Part shown: positions 6,684 through 8,882 of the stretch, in pieces | Position numbering within the stretch: the first letter of the stretch is position 1 | Layout of the letters: the number at the start of each line of letters is the position of its first letter | Source of the DNA: Treponema sp. | GTDB taxonomy: Bacteria > Spirochaetota > Spirochaetia > Treponematales > Breznakiellaceae | DNA length: 8,882 nt | Assembly (NCBI GenBank): GCA_031288575.1 | Contig: JAITRD010000108.1 | Location: 1 to 8,882 of the forward strand | Reading direction: 5' to 3' | The notes under the pieces: model-generated | Databases searched by the model: none | What the model was told of the DNA's origin: nothing | What the model saw: only the letters and a program-made list of their open reading frames with translations | Program-made: the position numbers and the translations under genes

Positions 6684-8237
6684 TTATTCAACGGGCAATA
6701 CATATTTGGAAAAGGCTTCATAAAACTGGTCTTCCAGTTTATCGTTCTCTAAAAAGTAAGACCGAAGCCTGCGGTTTGAGATATAGGAAAGCCAATAAGA
6801 TGAGTACATGGTTTTGATGGTATCGACCGCCGATTCATCCTCGGTAATCTCTTCCTTGGGGTATAAAACCGCCACAGAATCGCCAAGCACCAGGGGATTT
6901 GAGGGGGCATTGAGGGGGGTAAAAAAAGCTTCCTGCCAGAAATTCTCATTGGTATCGGCGTAACTGAGTTCGGAAACAGAAAAAGAGGCCAGGGCGGTGA
7001 AAAGGCTGTACCCGTTATAATAAAGATTATTGCCGCCGTAATTAAGGGCCAAGGGTCCGAAGCTGCGTTTCTCCCGCTGCTTCTCTAAAAGCGCTGAATC
7101 AAAATCGGTTTCCTTTATCAGGGCAATCAGGCCCTGGGCCTCATTAATGAGCCAGTCCTCAATACGGCCCCGTTCAAAATTGAGCATATAGCCGCGGATC
7201 TTCTCCAGCAAAGCCGAATCGGCGGTATCCGCCGGATAGGAAGCTTCCTCGGCCCGGAAAAAGGCCCATCCCAAGGGAACCTTAACAATGGGACTGTATG
7301 CTCCCTTGGCTGTCTGAATAACCCCTTCCCGCTGTTCCGCCTCGGGTATTTCCGTAGAAAGCTCAAAGGCCATTTTTATCCCCATATCCCCCCCCCGTTC
7401 CGCGTAACTGTCAAGAGAATGGGTATGGGCCGCGTCCTCAAAGGTGGTGGTCCCGTCTTTAATCGAATCGAGGATCTTCTGGGCGTCCGCTTCGCTGGAC
7501 CCGATGGTGATCACCGAAAAATGGGTAACCCGGAAAAGGCTGGCATTCCCCTCCGCAAAGGCGGTAACTTCCGTTTCAGGATAGTCGCTAAAAGAAAATG
7601 CCGCCATATCAAAGCTCCTTTTAGGCAAAGCCAAGGAACCGATAAAATCCTTCTCTAAGGAAGATATCCTAAGATTAGTAATGTCATTGGTATACCGTTC
7701 CTTAACAATACTATCCTGAACCTGCCGCCAGAGGGCCATCCGGGTTGTATTATCAAGGGACCGGTATCTGGATATGGAAAAACGGCCGTCTTCAAAGAAT
7801 TCGGGAAGCTGGGCCACTTCCCGGTCCACCGTCTCTGCCGGGGGGGTATAACCGGCTTTTTTTACTTCCCCCAGGATCCCGGTATGAATAACCGTTTCTT
7901 CAAAGGCTTCCCGCCAAATTTGATAGAGGAGATACTGATAATTGTTATTATCGACAGAATTTTGCCGGTACCGGGCGATATTTTCCCGTACCTGGGCAAA
8001 ATATCCGTTCGGCACATAGTTAATGGGCGTTTTGTCGTAAGCGCCGAAACGCAAATTAACATTCAGCCCTCCCGCGCTGGGGACAATAGCGGGAACAAAC
8101 ACAAAAGCCACAATGACGATTACCAAAATAACAATGGTCCCGATAAAAATGAACGGACTGGTTTTAAACCGGTGGATAAATTCGTTCCGAATCGAATTAT
8201 CTTCCCGAACAGGCTGCTTTTTTTCCTTTAAAGCCAT
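6684..8237 (-). CDS. Membrane-anchored SurA/PpiD-like peptidyl-prolyl cis-trans isomerase
   Basis: 517 residues. A charged cytoplasmic N-terminus (1-28) is followed by one strong transmembrane segment (about 29-51), with no signal-peptidase site evident. The rest would face the periplasm, as in PpiD. Residues about 75-230 look like a SurA N-terminal chaperone region. A parvulin-type rotamase domain spans about 238-330, including VITIGSSEADAQKILDSIK and ERGGDMGIKM (280-289), a recognisable form of the parvulin GGDLG motif. A C-terminal helical region (about 340-517) follows. The likely role is folding of exported proteins; whether the rotamase is active is unknown. The start at 8237 has GAGG about 11 nt upstream, rather long spacing, but no better start exists nearby. 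It is the first gene of a leftward operon, with a good promoter at 8276-8304. Confidence 0.88.
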   Translation of the reverse strand: MALKEKKQPVREDNSIRNEFIHRFKTSPFIFIGTIVILVIVIVAFVFVPAIVPSAGGLNVNLRFGAYDKTPINYVPNGYFAQVRENIARYRQNSVDNNNYQYLLYQIWREAFEETVIHTGILGEVKKAGYTPPAETVDREVAQLPEFFEDGRFSISRYRSLDNTTRMALWRQVQDSIVKERYTNDITNLRISSLEKDFIGSLALPKRSFDMAAFSFSDYPETEVTAFAEGNASLFRVTHFSVITIGSSEADAQKILDSIKDGTTTFEDAAHTHSLDSYAERGGDMGIKMAFELSTEIPEAEQREGVIQTAKGAYSPIVKVPLGWAFFRAEEASYPADTADSALLEKIRGYMLNFERGRIEDWLINEAQGLIALIKETDFDSALLEKQREKRSFGPLALNYGGNNLYYNGYSLFTALASFSVSELSYADTNENFWQEAFFTPLNAPSNPLVLGDSVAVLYPKEEITEDESAVDTIKTMYSSYWLSYISNRRLRSYFLENDKLEDQFYEAFSKYVLPVE

Positions 8238-8275
8238 GGGGGTTCTTACCTCTTAAAAAAAATTGACAATAAACT

Positions 8276-8304
8276 ACGATAACATTTCGGAGATGAACCG
8301 TCAA
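8276..8304 (-). promoter_or_regulatory. Sigma70-type promoter of the isomerase-DUF115-TSUP operon
   Basis: On the minus strand, TTGACG (8304-8299) and TATCGT (8281-8276) are separated by exactly 17 bp, matching the consensus at 5 of 6 and 4 of 6 bases. Transcription would begin near 8269, giving a leader of about 30 nt before the ATG at 8237. Confidence 0.65.
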
Positions 8305-8393
8305 TTGGCCGGAATATCGCCCTGGGGAATTTTGCCCGCCCGGCCGGTCATTTTGTTACGCTGCAACAGTCGGTTATAAAAGCAAATGCAGAA

Positions 8394-8406
8394 ACCCTGC
8401 CAGGGT
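8394..8406. promoter_or_regulatory. Palindrome abutting the tRNA-Asp promoter
   Basis: ACCCTG-C-CAGGGT is a perfect 6-1-6 dyad ending one base before the -35 element of the tRNA-Asp promoter. It could be a protein-binding site. The rest of the 8238-8393 intergenic stretch shows only the leftward promoter and GC-rich GGCCGG repeats. Confidence 0.3.
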
Positions 8407-8407
8407 A

Positions 8408-8436
8408 TTGACTGTTTTTTCTTTTTTTATTATTAT
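8408..8436 (+). promoter_or_regulatory. Strong sigma70-type promoter of tRNA-Asp
   Basis: TTGACT (8408-8413) and TATTAT (8431-8436) are spaced by 17 bp and each matches the consensus at 5 of 6 bases. The spacer is nearly all T. The tRNA begins 12 nt after the -10 element, so the primary transcript would carry a 5' leader of only a few bases. Confidence 0.8.
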
Positions 8437-8448
8437 GAATAAACCTGA

Positions 8449-8523
8449 GGGGGCGTAGCGAAGCTGGTTTATCGCGCTGGCCTGTCAAGCCGGAGATCGC
8501 GGGTTCAAGCCCCGTCGCTCCCG
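8449..8523 (+). tRNA. tRNA-Asp (anticodon GTC)
   Basis: The full cloverleaf can be drawn. The acceptor is GGGGGCG with CGCTCCC (8516-8522), one G-U pair, and the discriminator is G73, as expected for Asp. The D stem is GCGA/TCGC (8458-8461/8472-8475). The anticodon stem is CTGGC/GCCGG with loop CTGTCAA (8482-8488), anticodon GTC at 8484-8486. The T stem is GCGGG/CCCGT with loop TTCAAGC. No CCA is encoded, so CCA must be added after transcription. The gene has its own promoter and terminator. Confidence 0.97.
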
Positions 8524-8542
8524 TAGGACCGAAGGTTCGTTG

Positions 8543-8578
8543 TATCCCCTGGTCAATAGGATCAGGGGATAAATTTTT
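8543..8578 (+). terminator. Intrinsic terminator after tRNA-Asp
   Basis: TATCCCCTGGTC (8543-8554) pairs with GATCAGGGGATA (8560-8571) over a 5-nt loop, a 12-bp stem with one G-U pair, followed by AA and TTTTT (8574-8578). It lies 20 nt past the tRNA 3' end. A further weak dyad (GGTTTA 8579-8584 with TAAACC 8594-8599) follows directly. Confidence 0.85.
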
Positions 8579-8626
8579 GGTTTAGTCCGCGGTTAAACCG
8601 GATGATTTGCCTTCAGACACTGTTTT

Positions 8627-8699
8627 CGGGCAGTAGCGCAGTTGGTAGCGCGCTTGGTTCGGGACCAAGAGGTCGCGGGTTCGACTCCCGCCTACCCGA
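8627..8699 (+). tRNA. tRNA-Pro (anticodon CGG)
   Basis: The cloverleaf has acceptor CGGGCAG with CTACCCG (8692-8698) and discriminator A73 at 8699; the C1-G72 pair is typical of tRNA-Pro. The D stem is GCGC/GCGC (8636-8639/8648-8651). The anticodon stem is CTTGG/CCAAG with loop TTCGGGA (8658-8664), anticodon CGG at 8660-8662 reading CCG. The T stem is GCGGG/CCCGC with loop TTCGACT. One acceptor position (C5 against A68) does not pair. No CCA is encoded. No good promoter is visible in 8579-8626, so it may depend on read-through from tRNA-Asp or on a weak promoter. An integrase-like frame begins 91 nt downstream, making its 3' end a candidate attachment site. Confidence 0.95.
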
Positions 8700-8722
8700 T
8701 TATAATTTGTTGCTATATAAAG

Positions 8723-8766
8723 ACTTACGACATTTCCCCGATCTATGACCAGGGAAAATGTTAAGT
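8723..8766. repeat. Imperfect inverted repeat between tRNA-Pro and the integrase-like gene
   Basis: ACTTA-CG-ACATTT-CCC (8723-8738) pairs with GGG-A-AAATGT-TAAGT (8752-8766), giving 14 base pairs with a 2-nt bulge on one side and a 1-nt bulge on the other, around a 13-nt loop. No T-run follows on the + strand, so it is not an obvious terminator. It includes an inverted copy of the tandem 11-bp repeat that follows. Confidence 0.6.
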
Positions 8767-8777
8767 AAATGTTAAGT
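8756..8777 (+). repeat. Perfect tandem 11-bp direct repeat upstream of the integrase-like gene
   Basis: AAATGTTAAGT occurs twice head to tail with no mismatch (8756-8766 and 8767-8777). A third, inverted copy with two extra bases lies at 8723-8735. The second unit ends 12 nt before the proposed start codon at 8790. Such clusters commonly serve as binding sites for a recombinase, an excisionase or a repressor; this role is inferred. Confidence 0.75.
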
Positions 8778-8789
8778 CGGAGCAGCAAA

Positions 8790-8882
8790 ATGGATTACCA
8801 TGTTTTCAAGAAAACGATAAAAGGCCGGTCTGGCCGCCCGGCCCGTAGGTGGTATTACTATTGGATAGGACCGGAAGGAAAC
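8790..8882 (+). CDS. N-terminus of a probable tyrosine-type phage integrase (3' partial)
   Basis: The frame opens at ATG 8790 and runs to the right edge without a stop (31 codons). GGAG at 8779-8782 lies 7 nt before the start. An in-frame ATG at 8769 exists but has a poorer ribosome site and would begin inside the tandem repeat. The protein begins MDYHVFKKTIKGRSGRP and continues RRWYYYWIGPEGN. That pattern, a short basic segment followed by an aromatic W-Y-Y-Y strand and a turn, resembles the start of the DNA-binding region of treponemal and other integrase-family recombinases. The catalytic domain is outside the window, so the call is by resemblance and position: just downstream of a tRNA, preceded by repeated sites. 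A different element-encoded or hypothetical protein is possible. Confidence 0.55.
   Translation, partial: MDYHVFKKTIKGRSGRPARRWYYYWIGPEGN

Noticed and set aside
8263..8268. Plus-strand TTGACA as a -35 box
   Set aside because: At 17-bp spacing the sequence is TTCGGA, with no acceptable -10 element and no gene to drive before the tRNA-Asp promoter.
8758..8775. Five-codon mini-frame before the integrase-like gene as a leader peptide
   Set aside because: It arises from the tandem repeat itself, has no well-spaced ribosome site and no sign of an attenuator with a T-run.
8582..8788. Minus-strand 68-residue frame containing GGSRTRDLLVPNQARYQLRY
   Set aside because: This is the antisense translation of tRNA-Pro, a well-known kind of spurious protein that recurs in annotations because the tRNA is conserved.

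Overview
The window looks like a chromosomal segment from a spirochaete of the Treponema group, probably a moderately GC-rich, insect-gut type. This rests on the gene types: a lipoprotein-like HtrA protease with a long N-terminal extension, a DUF115/Maf-like protein of the kind linked to flagellin glycosylation, a SurA/PpiD-like isomerase, and an integrase-like start of treponemal style. The assignment is inference; no rRNA or other marker settles it.

Left part (1-4161, + strand): the 3' end of a protein with Asp-rich calcium-loop-like motifs runs in from the left edge. Four bases later comes an HtrA-like trypsin-type protease with an export signal and two PDZ-like regions, then lepA (elongation factor 4), complete. 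A candidate intrinsic terminator for lepA lies about 20 bp past its stop, inside the end of the convergent neighbour.

Middle part (8304 down to 4165, - strand): an operon reads leftward from a good sigma70-type promoter at 8276-8304. It encodes a membrane-anchored parvulin-type peptidyl-prolyl isomerase, a DUF115/MptE-like protein, and a TauE/SafE (TSUP) family membrane transporter. The genes are tightly packed: a 3 nt gap, then a 1 nt stop/start overlap. The last gene ends 3 bp from the lepA stop.

Right part (8394-8882, + strand): tRNA-Asp(GTC) has its own strong promoter and intrinsic terminator. tRNA-Pro(CGG) follows, then a short non-coding stretch with a perfect tandem 11-bp repeat and an inverted third copy. 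Last is the start of a reading frame, cut by the right edge, that resembles the N-terminus of a tyrosine-type phage integrase. The most notable possibility is therefore that the right edge is the left boundary of an integrative element inserted at tRNA-Pro. The rest is ordinary core-genome content.
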